Shown in pieces: positions 31,874-42,847 of a stretch of 64,000 nucleotides of DNA; the stretch's first letter is position 1, and each line of letters starts with the position of its first letter. The stretch spans positions 48,190 through 112,189 of the forward strand of contig AKCV02000016.1 in NCBI GenBank assembly GCA_000272025.2, given 5' to 3'. Source of the stretch: Imbroritus primus. Lineage in GTDB: Bacteria > Pseudomonadota > Gammaproteobacteria > Burkholderiales > Burkholderiaceae. A model generated the notes under the pieces. The model worked only from the letters and a program-made list of their open reading frames with translations, ran no database searches and was not told the origin of the DNA. The position numbers and the translations under genes are program-made.

Positions 31874-33106
31874 TTAAAAATTGCCGAGAAACCAATCCCG
31901 CATGCGCTGCCATACCTGCTTGAACGAGCCGCTCTGCACGGCCACCTTGCGGCCACGCATGCGCTGCACGCGCCCTTCCTGCAGCAGGCCCATGACAGTG
32001 GCATAGCGCGGGCTCTTCACGACCTCGTGCAGATTGCCGCGATACTCCGGCACGCCGATGCGCACCGGCTTGAGGAATATGTCTTCGCCAAGCTCGACCA
32101 TGCCCGGCATCATTGCCGTGCCGCCCGTGAGCACCACGCCCGACGACAGCAACTCTTCGTAGCCGGACTCGCGCACCACCTGGTGCACCAGCGAAAACAG
32201 CTCTTCCACGCGCGGCTCGATCACCGCCGCCAGCGCCTGGCGTGACAGCGTGCGCGTGCCGCGCTCGCCCACGCCTGGCACATCGATCATGTCGTCCGGA
32301 TCGGCGATCACCTGCTTGGCGATGCCGTACTGCATCTTGATGTCTTCCGCATCCGGCGTCGGAGTGCGCAGCGCCATGGCCACATCGTTGGTGATCTGGT
32401 CGCCAGCGATGGGAATCACCGCCGTGTGGCGGATCGCGCCTTCGCTGAAGATGGCAATGTCGGTCGTGCCGCTGCCGATATCGACCAGCACCACGCCGAG
32501 TTCTTTTTCGTCTTCGGTCAGCACCGCCAGGCTCGAGGCCAGCGGCTGCAGGATCAGGTCATGCACTTCGAGGCCGCAACGGCGCACGCACTTGACAATG
32601 TTCTGCGCCGCGCTTACCGCGCCGGTCACGATATGCACCTTCACCTCGAGGCGGATGCCGCTCATGCCGATCGGCTCGCGCACATCCTCCTGGCCGTCGA
32701 TGATGAATTCCTGCGTGAGGATGTGCAGGATCTGCTGGTCGGTCGGAATGTTGACAGCCTTGGCGGTCTCGATGACGCGGGCTACGTCGGCCTGCGTGAC
32801 TTCCTTGTCCTTGATCGCCACCATACCGCTCGAATTGAAGCTGCGGATGTGGCTGCCGGCAATGCCGGTGAAGACCTCGCCGATCTTGCAGTCGGCCATC
32901 AGCTCGGCTTCCTCGAGCGCTTTCTGGATCGACTGCACGGTCGCCTCGATATTGACGACCACCCCTTTCTTCAACCCCTTGGACTCGGACTGGCCCATGC
33001 CGATGACTTCGTAGCTGCCGTCAGGACGCAGCTCCGCTACCACGGCCACCACCTTGGAGGTGCCGATGTCCAGACCGACCAGCAAGTCTTTGTACTCTTT
33101 GCTCAT
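31874..33106 (-). CDS. ftsA: Cell division protein FtsA
   Basis: Actin-like ATPase that tethers FtsZ to the membrane and recruits later divisome proteins. The 410 residues begin LVGLDIGTSKVVAVVAEL (phosphate 1 loop), include the 1C domain typical of FtsA (about 90-165), VLVDIGSGTTDIAIF and GVVLTGGTAMMPGM. It ends in the amphipathic membrane-targeting helix (FKQVWQRMRDWFLGNF). Its start overlaps the ftsQ stop by 4 bp. Confidence 0.97.
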   Translation of the reverse strand: MSKEYKDLLVGLDIGTSKVVAVVAELRPDGSYEVIGMGQSESKGLKKGVVVNIEATVQSIQKALEEAELMADCKIGEVFTGIAGSHIRSFNSSGMVAIKDKEVTQADVARVIETAKAVNIPTDQQILHILTQEFIIDGQEDVREPIGMSGIRLEVKVHIVTGAVSAAQNIVKCVRRCGLEVHDLILQPLASSLAVLTEDEKELGVVLVDIGSGTTDIAIFSEGAIRHTAVIPIAGDQITNDVAMALRTPTPDAEDIKMQYGIAKQVIADPDDMIDVPGVGERGTRTLSRQALAAVIEPRVEELFSLVHQVVRESGYEELLSSGVVLTGGTAMMPGMVELGEDIFLKPVRIGVPEYRGNLHEVVKSPRYATVMGLLQEGRVQRMRGRKVAVQSGSFKQVWQRMRDWFLGNF

Positions 33107-33954
33107 CGCGTTTTCTCTTCGCGTCGCGTTACTTGGTTATTGGCTTGCGCTTGTGCTTTTGCCTTGGCTGCTGCCGCTGCCTGGGCATCCGTCAAAAACC
33201 GTACATTGGCAGCGCGGATAGCGAAGCCGTTCGAATAGCGCAGGTCTGCGTACTCGATCTGCTTGCCCCATTGCGCCACCACCTGCGGCCAGGCCTGCAC
33301 GAAGCGCGACACGCGTGCTTCCAGCTCGACCCGGTCCTGCTCGTTCTGCTCCCGCCCCAGTTCGATCTGGGTGTTGTTCGACAACCTTGTCCGCCATGCA
33401 TAGCGGTCCGTCAGCGTCACGCCTAGCGGTTCCACCCCCATCGGCTTGAACCATGTGCGCAATTGCTCGAGGCGCTCGACCACGTCGCGCTCGGAACCGT
33501 CGGGTCCAGCGAGCGCCAGCAGCCGGGCATCGTCTTCGGCTTCGGCCAGATTGGCGACGAAAACCTCGCCATGCACGTTGACCAGCCGCGCCGTCTCGCC
33601 GCTGCCCCAGGTGCCCAGCACCACGTGCTCTTCCAGTTCCACCAGCAGGCCGTTCGGCCATTCGCGCCGCACGCTGGCACGCCGCACCCAGGGCACGGAT
33701 TCGAAGGCATTGCGCGCGCCATCGAGCTTGAGCGTGAAGAAATTGCCCTGCAGCTTCGGCACCGCATTGGCCCGGATCGACGGACCGTTGGTATGGCGCA
33801 GCGTGCTGCCCTCGGCCGGGACGATGCGGATGTGCGAAATCGCGAACACCGGCCGCTGCCCCAGCCACATTAGGCCGGCAGCCACCACCACGAGCGCCAG
33901 CACCGCATAGAGGGCGGTGGCGATCATGTTGAGCAGGCGCGCGTTATGCCACAT
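33103..33954 (-). CDS. ftsQ: Cell division protein FtsQ
   Basis: Bitopic divisome scaffold that links early and late division proteins. The 283 residues have a short cytoplasmic N-terminus, one membrane helix (about 8-32), a POTRA domain (about 38-110: FAISHIRIVPAEG) and a beta domain (about 110-250: VELEEHVVLGTW). The tail (about 250-283) is Ala/Lys/Gln-rich and low complexity. ATG at 33954 is chosen because the membrane segment follows it directly. There is a 13-bp gap to ddl and a 4-bp overlap with ftsA. Confidence 0.94.
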   Translation of the reverse strand: MWHNARLLNMIATALYAVLALVVVAAGLMWLGQRPVFAISHIRIVPAEGSTLRHTNGPSIRANAVPKLQGNFFTLKLDGARNAFESVPWVRRASVRREWPNGLLVELEEHVVLGTWGSGETARLVNVHGEVFVANLAEAEDDARLLALAGPDGSERDVVERLEQLRTWFKPMGVEPLGVTLTDRYAWRTRLSNNTQIELGREQNEQDRVELEARVSRFVQAWPQVVAQWGKQIEYADLRYSNGFAIRAANVRFLTDAQAAAAAKAKAQAQANNQVTRREEKTR

Positions 33955-33967
33955 GGTGTCCTTGGCC

Positions 33968-34930
33968 TCAGTCCGGTTTCCAGTCTTGCGTCGGTCGCAG
34001 GTCGAGCTGCGCATCCGCCAGCACCTGCAGCGCGAAATCTTCGTAGCTGATGCCTGCCGCTCGCGCCGCCATCGGTACCAGCGAGTGGCTCGTCATGCCA
34101 GGCGAGGGGTTCATCTCCAGCAGGTACGGCTTGCCATTGGCGTGGCTGAGCATGACGTCGGCGCGCCCCCAGCCCCGGCACCCCAGCACGCGGTACGATT
34201 CGACTACCAGGCGCTGCACCTCGGCTTCGACCTCGGGTGCGAGACCCGACGGGCAGAGGTAACGCACGTCGTCCTTGAAGTACTTGTTCTGGTAGTCGTA
34301 GTTCGCCTCCGGCGCAACGATCCGCACCACCGGCAGGGCACGTGCCTCCGCGCCGGTGCCCACGACCGGGCACGTCAACTCATCGCCCTCGATGAAAGTT
34401 TCCGCAATCACGTCGCGGTCGAGCTTGGCAGCGCGCGCATAGGCAGCCGGCAACATGGTCGCATCGGTCACCTTGGTGAGCCCGATGGATGATCCCTCAC
34501 GCGCCGGCTTGACGATCAGCGGCAAACCCAAGTCCGCGACCACATCATTCCAGTCACTGTCCGCACGCAACATGCGGAACTTGGGCGTCGGCAGGCCGTG
34601 CGACATCCACAGTCGCTTGGTCGCCTGCTTGTCCATGGCCAATGCAGAAGCGAGCACACCGCTGCCGGTGTAGGGAATACCGAGCATCTCGAGCGCGCCC
34701 TGGATCGTCCCGTCCTCGCCATAGCGGCCATGCAACGCGATGAAGACGCGCTTGAAGCCCGCTGTCGCGAGATCGCCCAGCGACTGGGTCGCCGGATCGA
34801 AGGCATGTGCGTCGACGCCGCGCGACTTCAGGGCAGCCAGCACGCCATTGCCCGACATCAGCGATACTTCGCGCTCCGCGGAGCGGCCGCCGAACAGGAC
34901 ACCAACCTTGCCGAAATCAGCCGGATTCAT
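33968..34930 (-). CDS. ddl: D-alanine--D-alanine ligase
   Basis: ATP-grasp enzyme joining two D-alanines for the peptidoglycan stem peptide. The 320 residues have [20 protein letters not shown] at the N-terminus, [14 protein letters not shown], the ATP-grasp core with [17 protein letters not shown], and the metal-binding [17 protein letters not shown]. It is the dcw-located form (DdlB type). The ATG overlaps the murC stop by 4 bp. Confidence 0.97.
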   Translation of the reverse strand: MNPADFGKVGVLFGGRSAEREVSLMSGNGVLAALKSRGVDAHAFDPATQSLGDLATAGFKRVFIALHGRYGEDGTIQGALEMLGIPYTGSGVLASALAMDKQATKRLWMSHGLPTPKFRMLRADSDWNDVVADLGLPLIVKPAREGSSIGLTKVTDATMLPAAYARAAKLDRDVIAETFIEGDELTCPVVGTGAEARALPVVRIVAPEANYDYQNKYFKDDVRYLCPSGLAPEVEAEVQRLVVESYRVLGCRGWGRADVMLSHANGKPYLLEMNPSPGMTSHSLVPMAARAAGISYEDFALQVLADAQLDLRPTQDWKPD

Positions 34931-36366
34931 GCCTGCCCTCCATCCGGATGCGCGCCCGAGGCCGCAGCCTCGGCAAGCGCCACGACTTGCGCGGCAACGG
35001 CGCCAATCGAGCCAGCGCCCATAGTAATCACGACGTCGCCCGGCTGGGCAGTGTCCACAATCGACTGCGGCATGTCTTCCATGTTTTCCACGAACAGCGG
35101 TTCCAGCTTGCCGGCGACGCGCAGTGCGCGCGTCAGTGCACGCCCGTCGGCAGCGACGATGGCACTCTCGCCCGCCGCATACACGTCGGAGAGCAGCACG
35201 GCGTCCGCCGTGCCCAGCACCTTGACGAAATCCTCGAAACAATCGCGCGTGCGCGTATAGCGATGCGGCTGGAAGGCCAGCACCAGACGACGCCCTGGAA
35301 AGGCGCCGCGCGCCGCGGCGACGGTGGCGGCCATTTCCACAGGATGGTGGCCGTAGTCATCGACCAGCGTAAACGTGCCTCCGCCCTTGAGCGGGACTTC
35401 GCCGTAACGCTGGAACCGCCGCCCCACGCCATTGAATTCGGCCAGCGCCTTGACGATCGCGGCATCCGGCACTTCCAGTTCGGTGGCGATGGCAATCGCC
35501 GCCAGCGCATTGCGCACGTTATGTTCGCCCGGCAGGTTCAGCACCACTTCCAGTTCCGGCTCCGGCGTGCCATTCAGCTGACGCCGCACAGTAAAGCGCA
35601 TGGTGCCGCCTTCGGCACGCATATCGACGGCCCGGACCTGCGCTTCCGGCGACAGGCCATAGCGGATCATCGGCTTGGACACTAGCGGCAGGATTTCGCG
35701 GACATTGGAGTCATCCACGCACACCACGGCAATGCCGTAGAACGGCAGGCGCTGCGTGAATTCGATGAAGGCCTGCTTGAGCCGTGCGAAATCATGGCCA
35801 TAGGTGTCCATGTGGTCCGCATCGATGTTGGTGATGACCTCCATCACCGGCTGCAGGTTCAGGAACGAGGCATCGGACTCATCGGCTTCGGCCACGATGA
35901 AATCGCCCGTACCGAGGCGCGCGTTGGCGCCGGCCGAATTGAGCCGGCCGCCAATGACAAAGGTCGGATCCAGTCCACCTTCCGCCAGCACCGAAGCCAC
36001 CAGGCTCGTGGTGGTGGTCTTGCCGTGCGTACCAGCAATGGCGATGCCCTGCTTCAGGCGCATCAGTTCGGCCAGCATCACGGCGCGCGGCACCACGGGA
36101 ATGCGCTTGGCGCGTGCCGCCAGCACTTCGGGGTTGTCGCCACGCACCGCGGTCGAGATCACCACCGCATTCGCGCCGTCGATGTTTTCGGCAGCATGGC
36201 CGTGCGTCACGCGTGCCCCGAGGCTAGCCAGGCGGCGAGTCACGGCGGTATTGCCGAGATCGGAGCCCGAGACCTTGTAGCCGAGGTTCACCAGCACCTC
36301 GGCAATGCCGCTCATGCCGGCGCCACCGATGCCCACGAAGTGAATGTTCTTGACGATGTGTTTCAT
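34927..36366 (-). CDS. murC: UDP-N-acetylmuramate--L-alanine ligase
   Basis: Adds L-alanine to UDP-MurNAc in the cytoplasm. The 479 residues show the Mur ligase three-domain plan: UDP-binding [18 protein letters not shown] loop [12 protein letters not shown] near 115, [10 protein letters not shown], and the C-terminal [11 protein letters not shown] and [11 protein letters not shown] motifs. It starts 9 bp after murG. Confidence 0.97.
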   Translation of the reverse strand: MKHIVKNIHFVGIGGAGMSGIAEVLVNLGYKVSGSDLGNTAVTRRLASLGARVTHGHAAENIDGANAVVISTAVRGDNPEVLAARAKRIPVVPRAVMLAELMRLKQGIAIAGTHGKTTTTSLVASVLAEGGLDPTFVIGGRLNSAGANARLGTGDFIVAEADESDASFLNLQPVMEVITNIDADHMDTYGHDFARLKQAFIEFTQRLPFYGIAVVCVDDSNVREILPLVSKPMIRYGLSPEAQVRAVDMRAEGGTMRFTVRRQLNGTPEPELEVVLNLPGEHNVRNALAAIAIATELEVPDAAIVKALAEFNGVGRRFQRYGEVPLKGGGTFTLVDDYGHHPVEMAATVAAARGAFPGRRLVLAFQPHRYTRTRDCFEDFVKVLGTADAVLLSDVYAAGESAIVAADGRALTRALRVAGKLEPLFVENMEDMPQSIVDTAQPGDVVITMGAGSIGAVAAQVVALAEAAASGAHPDGGQA

Positions 36367-36375
36367 CGCGTTCGT

Positions 36376-37446
36376 TTAATCCTTTGCAACCTGTTCACAG
36401 ACCTGCGCGACCCGTTCGGTCGCATCGGTCCGCGCCAGCGTGCGCGCCTTGTCGGCGTACACAGCCAGCTGTTCACGCGTGAGCGCACTCAATGTCTCCG
36501 CCAGCCCCTCCGGGGTCAGGTCGCGCTGCTGGATCAGCATCGCTGCGCCAGCGTTTGCCAGGAACTGCGCATTGGTTGTCTGGTGATCGTCCACCGCAAA
36601 CGGGAATGGCACGAACAATGCCGCCACGCCGGCAGCCGCCACTTCGGACACGGTCATGGCACCGGCCCGGCAGATCACCAGGTCGGCTTCGCCATAGGCC
36701 GTTGCCATATCGTCAATGAACGGCACGGTCTCCGCCGTGACCGCCACTGCGGCATAGTTGGCGCGCAAGGCGTCGATCTGCCGCGCGCCAGCCTGATGCA
36801 CCACCACCGGCCGCATGGCTGGCGGCAACAACGCCAAGGCCTTCGGCACGTTGTCGTTCAGCGCCGTTGCGCCAAGGCTGCCACCCACCACTAGCACCCG
36901 CAGCGGGCCCGAGCGAGCGGCATAGCGCTGTGCCGGCGACGGCAGCGTACCCAGCGCGGCGCGGATCGGGTTGCCGGTCCACTCGCTGTTCGGCAGCGCA
37001 TTGGGGAACGCGCACAGCACGCGGTCCGCCACCTTGGCCAGCACCTTGTTGGCTAGCCCGGCGATCGAGTTCTGCTCATGCAGCACCAGCGGCCGCCCCA
37101 GCAGAACGGCCATCATGCCGCCCGGGAAGGTGATGTAGCCGCCCATACCGAGCACCGCGCTTGGCCGCACGCGGCGCACGATACGCAGGCTCTGCCAGAA
37201 GGCACGCAGCAGATTGAGCGGCAACAGCAGCTTGGTCATCCAGCCCTTGCCACGCAGTCCGCCGAAACGCACTGCTTCCATGCGGATGCCATGCTTCGGC
37301 ACGAGTTCGGCCTCCATGCCGCCGGGATTGCCCAGCCACACGACATTCCAGCCGCGCGCGCGCAACGCCTCGGCCACGGCCAGTCCGGGGAACACATGCC
37401 CCCCGGTGCCGCCGGCCATGACGAGCAGGGTGCGCGCTGCGCTCAT
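36376..37446 (-). CDS. murG: Lipid II synthase MurG
   Basis: Peripheral membrane glycosyltransferase (GT28) that adds GlcNAc to lipid I to make lipid II. The 356 residues have the N-terminal loop [41 protein letters not shown], and the [11 protein letters not shown] and [12 protein letters not shown] nucleotide-binding motifs. Its start overlaps the ftsW stop by 4 bp. Confidence 0.97.
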   Translation of the reverse strand: MSAARTLLVMAGGTGGHVFPGLAVAEALRARGWNVVWLGNPGGMEAELVPKHGIRMEAVRFGGLRGKGWMTKLLLPLNLLRAFWQSLRIVRRVRPSAVLGMGGYITFPGGMMAVLLGRPLVLHEQNSIAGLANKVLAKVADRVLCAFPNALPNSEWTGNPIRAALGTLPSPAQRYAARSGPLRVLVVGGSLGATALNDNVPKALALLPPAMRPVVVHQAGARQIDALRANYAAVAVTAETVPFIDDMATAYGEADLVICRAGAMTVSEVAAAGVAALFVPFPFAVDDHQTTNAQFLANAGAAMLIQQRDLTPEGLAETLSALTREQLAVYADKARTLARTDATERVAQVCEQVAKD

Positions 37447-38684
37447 ACCTTCCCTCCACGCATGAGTACGCGATTCTCATAGTCGACCCGCAGCAACACC
37501 GCCAGCGCAACGCAGTTCATCAGGATGCCGGAGCCGCCGTAACTCACGAGCGGCAGCGTCAACCCCTTGGTCGGCAGGACACCCAGGTTCACGCCCATGT
37601 TGATGAACGCCTGCCAGCCGATCCAGATGCCGATGCCCTTGGCCACCAGTCCGGCGAAGGTGCGGTCGAGCTGCAATGCTGTGCGGCCGATGTCGAATGC
37701 CCGGCGCACGAGCCAGTAGAACAACACGATGACCATGGTCACCCCGACAAAACCGAACTCTTCGCCGATTACGGCGAGGATGAAGTCGGTATGCGCCTCG
37801 GGCAGGTAGTGCAGTTTCTCGATGCTGCCGCCAAGGCCGACGCCGGTCCATTCGCCGCGCCCCAGGGCGATCAGCGAATGTGTGAGCTGATAGGCCTTGC
37901 CGAGCGCGTGGTCTTCACTCCACGGATCGAGGTACGCGAAGATCCGGTCGCGTCGCCACGGCGAGGCCACGATCAGGAGCGTGAAGGTGCCGACCGCAAT
38001 CGCGACCAGTGCGCTGAACAGCTTGCCGCTGACGCCGCCGAGAAACAGGATGCCCATGGCGATCGCGGCGATCACCAGGAATGCACCCATGTCGGGTTCG
38101 AGCAGCAGCAGCATGCCCACTACCGCCACCGCGATCCCCATCGGCAGGAACCCCTTGCCCACGCTCTGCATCCATTCCTGCTTGCGCACCGTGTAGTTGG
38201 CGGCGTACAGCACCACGGCCAGCTTCATCAGTTCGGATGGCTGGAAATTCAGGATGCCAAGTGGAATCCAGCGGCGCGCACCGTTCACGCCCTTGCCGAT
38301 GAACGGCACGAGCACCAGGATCAGCAGCACCAGCGCCACCACGAACAGCTTGGGCGCATAACGGTCCCACACCTTGACGGGAATCTGGAAGGCAATAAGC
38401 GCCCCGGTCAAGCCGATACACAGGCTGATCAGATGCCGTGCAAGAAAATGCGTTTCCCTGAAGTTGGCATACTTCGGTGAATCCGGCAGCGCGATGGATG
38501 CCGAGTAGACCATCACCAGGCCCAGCGACAGCAGCATGATGACGACCCACATCAGCGGCTGGTCATACTCCATCATCTTCGAGCGCGTGGGCTTGACGCC
38601 GGACACTACATCGCGCAATCCGCCCCAGGCATTGCCAATGGTGGCGCCGATGAAGCCGCTGCGCTTCATTTCCATATCGCTCAT
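37443..38684 (-). CDS. ftsW: Septal SEDS glycosyltransferase FtsW
   Basis: Polytopic SEDS-family peptidoglycan polymerase that works with FtsI at the septum. The 413 residues have a cytoplasmic N-terminus of about 45 residues and about ten membrane segments. Conserved SEDS blocks are visible: [51 protein letters not shown] and [15 protein letters not shown]. There are 4-bp overlaps with both murD and murG. Confidence 0.96.
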   Translation of the reverse strand: MSDMEMKRSGFIGATIGNAWGGLRDVVSGVKPTRSKMMEYDQPLMWVVIMLLSLGLVMVYSASIALPDSPKYANFRETHFLARHLISLCIGLTGALIAFQIPVKVWDRYAPKLFVVALVLLILVLVPFIGKGVNGARRWIPLGILNFQPSELMKLAVVLYAANYTVRKQEWMQSVGKGFLPMGIAVAVVGMLLLLEPDMGAFLVIAAIAMGILFLGGVSGKLFSALVAIAVGTFTLLIVASPWRRDRIFAYLDPWSEDHALGKAYQLTHSLIALGRGEWTGVGLGGSIEKLHYLPEAHTDFILAVIGEEFGFVGVTMVIVLFYWLVRRAFDIGRTALQLDRTFAGLVAKGIGIWIGWQAFINMGVNLGVLPTKGLTLPLVSYGGSGILMNCVALAVLLRVDYENRVLMRGGKV

Positions 38685-40177
38685 AGCATTCCTCCTCGCG
38701 CCAGCGCGACGTCTTCGACGGCGCTGCGGAACACTTCGGCGCGGTGCGCGTAGTTGCGGAACATGTCGAGGCTGGCGCAGGCCGGCGACAGCAGCACCAC
38801 ATCACCAGCCTGTGCGATCGACGCCGCCAGTTCGACGGCAGCTTCGAGCGTGGCCGCATCCTCGATGCGGATGCCGGTGGACGACAGCGCCGTCCGTATC
38901 GCGGGCGCATCGCGGCCGATCAGGATGACGGCGCGGCCATACTGCGACACCGGCAAGGCCAGCGGCGAGAAATCCTGCCCCTTGCCTTCGCCGCCGGCGA
39001 TCAGCACGGTGGGTTTCGCCAGGCCGTTGAGCGCGGCAACCGTCGCGCCGACATTGGTGCCCTTGCTGTCGTCGACATACTCGACCTCACCGATCGTGGC
39101 GATCAATTCGACACGATGCGGCTCGCCACGATAGGCGCGCAGGCCGTGCAGCAGGTGGTTGAGCGGCAGGTCGATGGCGCGGCACAGCGCCAGTGCCGCA
39201 AGCGCGTTGGCGGCATTGTGCAGGCCGCGGATCTGCAGGGCGTCAGCCGGCATCAGGCGCTTCAGGCACACCGCCACCGGCGCGGCGTCCGCGCTCTCGC
39301 TCTTGCGGCGACGCGGACGAGCTTCTTCTTCCTCAGCGGCCTCGGCGACAGCCAGCCACGGCATGCCGTTGTCCCGCAGCAATCCGAAATCGCCGACGAC
39401 CTCCGGCTGATCCGTACCGAACGTCACCACCTGCGCGGCGTCCTGTGCCATGCGCATGACCATGAGGTCATCGCGGTTCAGGATCCGCACGCTCTGCGGG
39501 CCGAAGATCTTCTGCTTGGCAGCCGCATAAGACTCCATCGAACCATGCCAGTCGAGGTGATCCTGGGTGATGTTGAGCACGGTAGCCGCATGCGGATTGA
39601 GCGAATGCGTGGTCTCGAGCTGGAAGCTCGACAGCTCCAATACCCAAACATCCGGCAGCGTCGCCTCGGCGATGCAGTCCGACAGCTTGTCGAGCGCCGA
39701 CGGGCTGATGTTGCCCGCCACCGCCACGGTACGGCCGGCGCGACGCACCAGGCTGCCGGTGAGGCTGGTCGTGGTGGTCTTCCCATTGGTGCCGGTGATG
39801 GCCAGCACGCGTGGCGCGTAACCGCTCTCGGTTTCAAGATGGCGCAGCGCCTGGGCAAACAGTTCGATCTCGCCCCACACGGGCACATTGGCTTCGCCGG
39901 CCGCCGCCAGCAGCGCAGCCGTATCCGGCTCAAGCGGCGACAGGCCCGGGCTGACCGCGACAAGCGTCATGCCGTCCAGCAAGGCCGGCGTCAACGGACC
40001 GCCAGCAAATTCGGCCTGCGGTGCGGCCGCTTCCAGTTGCGACAGGTTCGGCGGCGCGCTCCGCGTATCGGCCACGCGCACGCGGCAGCCATAGCGCGCG
40101 CACCAGCGTGCCATGGCCAGCCCGGATTCGCCCAGACCGAGTACCAATACGGAAGGTTGTTGAAGCTCGCCGAACAC
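38681..40177 (-). CDS. murD: UDP-N-acetylmuramoyl-L-alanine--D-glutamate ligase
   Basis: Adds D-glutamate to the stem peptide. The 498 residues show [17 protein letters not shown] loop [12 protein letters not shown] at about 129-140, [22 protein letters not shown] and a C-terminal [13 protein letters not shown]. Compared with the roughly 440-residue E. coli enzyme it has an extra charged segment at about 279-305 ([13 protein letters not shown]), in the central domain before the hinge; see findings. It overlaps ftsW by 4 bp and follows mraY by 52 bp. Confidence 0.96.
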   Translation of the reverse strand: MFGELQQPSVLVLGLGESGLAMARWCARYGCRVRVADTRSAPPNLSQLEAAAPQAEFAGGPLTPALLDGMTLVAVSPGLSPLEPDTAALLAAAGEANVPVWGEIELFAQALRHLETESGYAPRVLAITGTNGKTTTTSLTGSLVRRAGRTVAVAGNISPSALDKLSDCIAEATLPDVWVLELSSFQLETTHSLNPHAATVLNITQDHLDWHGSMESYAAAKQKIFGPQSVRILNRDDLMVMRMAQDAAQVVTFGTDQPEVVGDFGLLRDNGMPWLAVAEAAEEEEARPRRRKSESADAAPVAVCLKRLMPADALQIRGLHNAANALAALALCRAIDLPLNHLLHGLRAYRGEPHRVELIATIGEVEYVDDSKGTNVGATVAALNGLAKPTVLIAGGEGKGQDFSPLALPVSQYGRAVILIGRDAPAIRTALSSTGIRIEDAATLEAAVELAASIAQAGDVVLLSPACASLDMFRNYAHRAEVFRSAVEDVALARGGML

Positions 40178-40229
40178 CTGAATCGTTTCCTTGTAGTTGC
40201 CTTGTGATTACGTGATAGCCGTGTGCGGA

Positions 40230-41399
40230 TTACCGCAGTTTCAATGTCGACAGACCGATCAGCACGAGCATCAGCGTGATGATCCAGAAGCGCACGGTGA
40301 CCTGGGTTTCCTTCCAGCCGCCGAGCTCGAAATGGTGATGCAGCGGCGCCATGCGGAACAATCGTCGTCCCTCGCCATAGCGTCGTTTGGTGAACTTGAA
40401 CCAGGTGACCTGCAGCATCACGGATACCGTCTCCACCACGAAGATGCCACCCATCACGAACAGCACGATTTCCTGGCGCACGATCACGGCGATGGTGCCG
40501 AGCGCGCCACCGAGCGCCAGGGCGCCAACGTCGCCCATGAACACCTGCGCGGGATGTGCGTTGAACCACAGGAATGCCAATCCGGCGCCGGCCATGGCGG
40601 AGCAGAAGATCAGCAGTTCGCCCGCGCCCGGAATATGCGGAAACAGCAGGTACTTGCTATACACGGCGCTACCCATGACGTAGGCGAACACGCCAAGGGC
40701 ACTGCCGACCAGCACGACCGGCATGATCACCAGCCCGTCGAGACCGTCAGTAAGATTCACGGCATTGCTCGACCCGACGATGACGAGATAGGTGAGCACG
40801 ATGAAACCGGCCACGCCGAGCGGATAGCTGATCTCCTTGAAGAACGGCACCAGCAGGTTGGCCTGGTGCGGCAGGGTCAGCGTGAAACCGCTCTGCACCC
40901 AGGCCACGAACAGTTCGAACACGCGCGCGTTGCTGGTCTCTGACACGGAAAAGGCGAGATAGATCGCGGCGAACAGGCCAATGGCCGTCTGCCACAGGAA
41001 TTTTTCGCGGCTCGACATGCCCTTGGGGTCGCGATAGACGACCTTGCGGTAATCGTCGACCCAGCCGATGGCGCCGTAACCGACCGTGACAAGCAGCACG
41101 ATCCACACGAAGCGGTTGCCGAGGTCAGCCCACAACAGCGTCGAGATGGCAATCGACAGGATGACCAGGACGCCGCCCATGGTCGGCGTACCGGACTTGA
41201 CCAGATGGCTCTGCGGTCCATCGGTCCGCACCGCCTGCCCGACCTTAAGCTCGGTCAGCTTGCGGATCACCCACGGACCACACGACAGCCCGATCACCAG
41301 CGCAGTGAGGTTGGCCATCACTGCGCGGAAGGTCAGGTAGTTAAAGACGCGCAGAAAACTGACATCGTCTTGTAACCATTGGGCCAGGGCTAACAACAT
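40230..41399 (-). CDS. mraY: Phospho-MurNAc-pentapeptide transferase MraY
   Basis: Integral membrane enzyme that transfers phospho-MurNAc-pentapeptide to undecaprenyl phosphate, giving lipid I. The 389 residues contain about ten membrane helices and the signature blocks [48 protein letters not shown], and [13 protein letters not shown]. It is about 30 residues longer than E. coli MraY in the loop after residue 170, typical of betaproteobacteria. It lies 32 bp from murF. Confidence 0.97.
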   Translation of the reverse strand: MLLALAQWLQDDVSFLRVFNYLTFRAVMANLTALVIGLSCGPWVIRKLTELKVGQAVRTDGPQSHLVKSGTPTMGGVLVILSIAISTLLWADLGNRFVWIVLLVTVGYGAIGWVDDYRKVVYRDPKGMSSREKFLWQTAIGLFAAIYLAFSVSETSNARVFELFVAWVQSGFTLTLPHQANLLVPFFKEISYPLGVAGFIVLTYLVIVGSSNAVNLTDGLDGLVIMPVVLVGSALGVFAYVMGSAVYSKYLLFPHIPGAGELLIFCSAMAGAGLAFLWFNAHPAQVFMGDVGALALGGALGTIAVIVRQEIVLFVMGGIFVVETVSVMLQVTWFKFTKRRYGEGRRLFRMAPLHHHFELGGWKETQVTVRFWIITLMLVLIGLSTLKLR

Positions 41400-41431
41400 G
41401 CTGTATTTCTTCCTTCGTCCCGTTGCCGGGG

Positions 41432-42847
41432 TTATCCGTGATGTTCCGTATGCGCGGCATCAGCGGCCAGCGCCGCCACTACGCGTTCCATGCGCATGAA
41501 GCGCGAACCCTTCACCAGCAGCGTGGCGCTGCGCGCCGGTGTCGCCAGCTGGGTGATTAATGCCTCGGCGTCCGCGCAATGCACCGCCGTCTTACCGAAT
41601 GCCGCGGCGGCGTGGGCCGCCAGGTCGCCCGTGGTGTACAGCTGCTCGATCCCTTGCTGCGCGGCGTATGTACCGATCTCGCGATGGAAATCCACGCCCG
41701 CGCTGCCGACCTCGCCCATATCGCCCATCACCAGCACACGCGGTGCGGGAAAGGCCGCCAGCACGTCGATAGCCGCACGCATGGAGTCCGGATTGGCGTT
41801 GTAGGTGTCATCGATGACCGTGGCGCCGCTGCGTGCATGGCGTACCTGCAGGCGTCCGGCCACTGGCGCAAATCCTTCGAGGGCGCGGATGATGGCATCC
41901 GGCGCAACGTCTGCGGCGAGCGCGCAGGCAACCGCCGCGAGCGCATTGCGCACGTTGTGCAGGCCCAGCAGTGCAAGATGGAACTCGAACGACACGCCGC
42001 CGGGTGCGGCGACCCGCACGCGCTGCAAGCCGGCCTGCAGCGTGACGCTGCCGTGCACGGCGGCGCCGGGGGCGAGGCCAAAATCCAGAATGCGGCGCGT
42101 ACCGGCGGCCTCGCACCACAGGGCCGCATAGGTCGCTCCGCCTTCAGGGTCGGCCGGGAACACCGCCACGCCGTCGGCCGGCAAGGCGCGCAGCACATCG
42201 CTATGTTCCTGCGCCACGGCTTCCACGCTGACCATGAATTCCTGATGTTCGCGCTGGGCGTTGTTGATCAGTGCAATGGTCGGCTGGGCGATCTGCGCCA
42301 GATACGCGGTTTCGCCCGGATGATTCATGCCCAGCTCGAGCACGGCCAGCTGATGTCCGGGGTGCAGCCGGAACAACGTGAGTGGCAGGCCGATGTCGTT
42401 GTTCAGGTTGCCTTGCGTCGCCAGCCGCCCGGGTTCGCCCGCTGCCTCGGCAAAGATCGCGGCGATCATTTCCTTGACCGTGGTCTTGCCGTTACTGCCG
42501 GTCACCGCCACCACGGGCAGCATGAAGCGCTTGCGCCAGCCGGCGGCCAGTTGGCCCAGCGCCAGACGGGTATCCGGTACCACCAGCGCGGGCACGGCAA
42601 GATTGTCGGGCACGGCAGAAACAAGCACCGCGGCAGCGCCGGCCTGGACCACATCGCCAAGGAAGGCATGCGCATCGAAGCGCTCGCCCCGCAGCGCGAC
42701 GAACAGATCGCCGGGCTGCACCTTGCGGCTGTCCGTCACCACGCGCTGGAACACCACGTCGCCACGGCCATGCACGCTTGCACCGTCGAGGCAAATCGCA
42801 GCCTGCGCGAGAGTCATCATGCCTGTCTTCATCGTGCCCACCGTCAT
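41432..42847 (-). CDS. murF: UDP-MurNAc-tripeptide--D-alanyl-D-alanine ligase
   Basis: Adds the D-Ala-D-Ala made by Ddl, completing the UDP-MurNAc-pentapeptide. The 471 residues include the N-terminal [23 protein letters not shown] loop [20 protein letters not shown], and [11 protein letters not shown] with VMGDMGEVG. The ATG at 42847 gives the ATGA overlap with murE; longer upstream frames run inside murE and are rejected. Confidence 0.97.
   Translation of the reverse strand: MTVGTMKTGMMTLAQAAICLDGASVHGRGDVVFQRVVTDSRKVQPGDLFVALRGERFDAHAFLGDVVQAGAAAVLVSAVPDNLAVPALVVPDTRLALGQLAAGWRKRFMLPVVAVTGSNGKTTVKEMIAAIFAEAAGEPGRLATQGNLNNDIGLPLTLFRLHPGHQLAVLELGMNHPGETAYLAQIAQPTIALINNAQREHQEFMVSVEAVAQEHSDVLRALPADGVAVFPADPEGGATYAALWCEAAGTRRILDFGLAPGAAVHGSVTLQAGLQRVRVAAPGGVSFEFHLALLGLHNVRNALAAVACALAADVAPDAIIRALEGFAPVAGRLQVRHARSGATVIDDTYNANPDSMRAAIDVLAAFPAPRVLVMGDMGEVGSAGVDFHREIGTYAAQQGIEQLYTTGDLAAHAAAAFGKTAVHCADAEALITQLATPARSATLLVKGSRFMRMERVVAALAADAAHTEHHG

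Noticed and set aside
30284..32245. A 653-codon plus-strand frame opposite ftsZ and ftsA
   Set aside because: Histidine- and arginine-rich shadow across two conserved genes and their spacer; not plausible as a protein.
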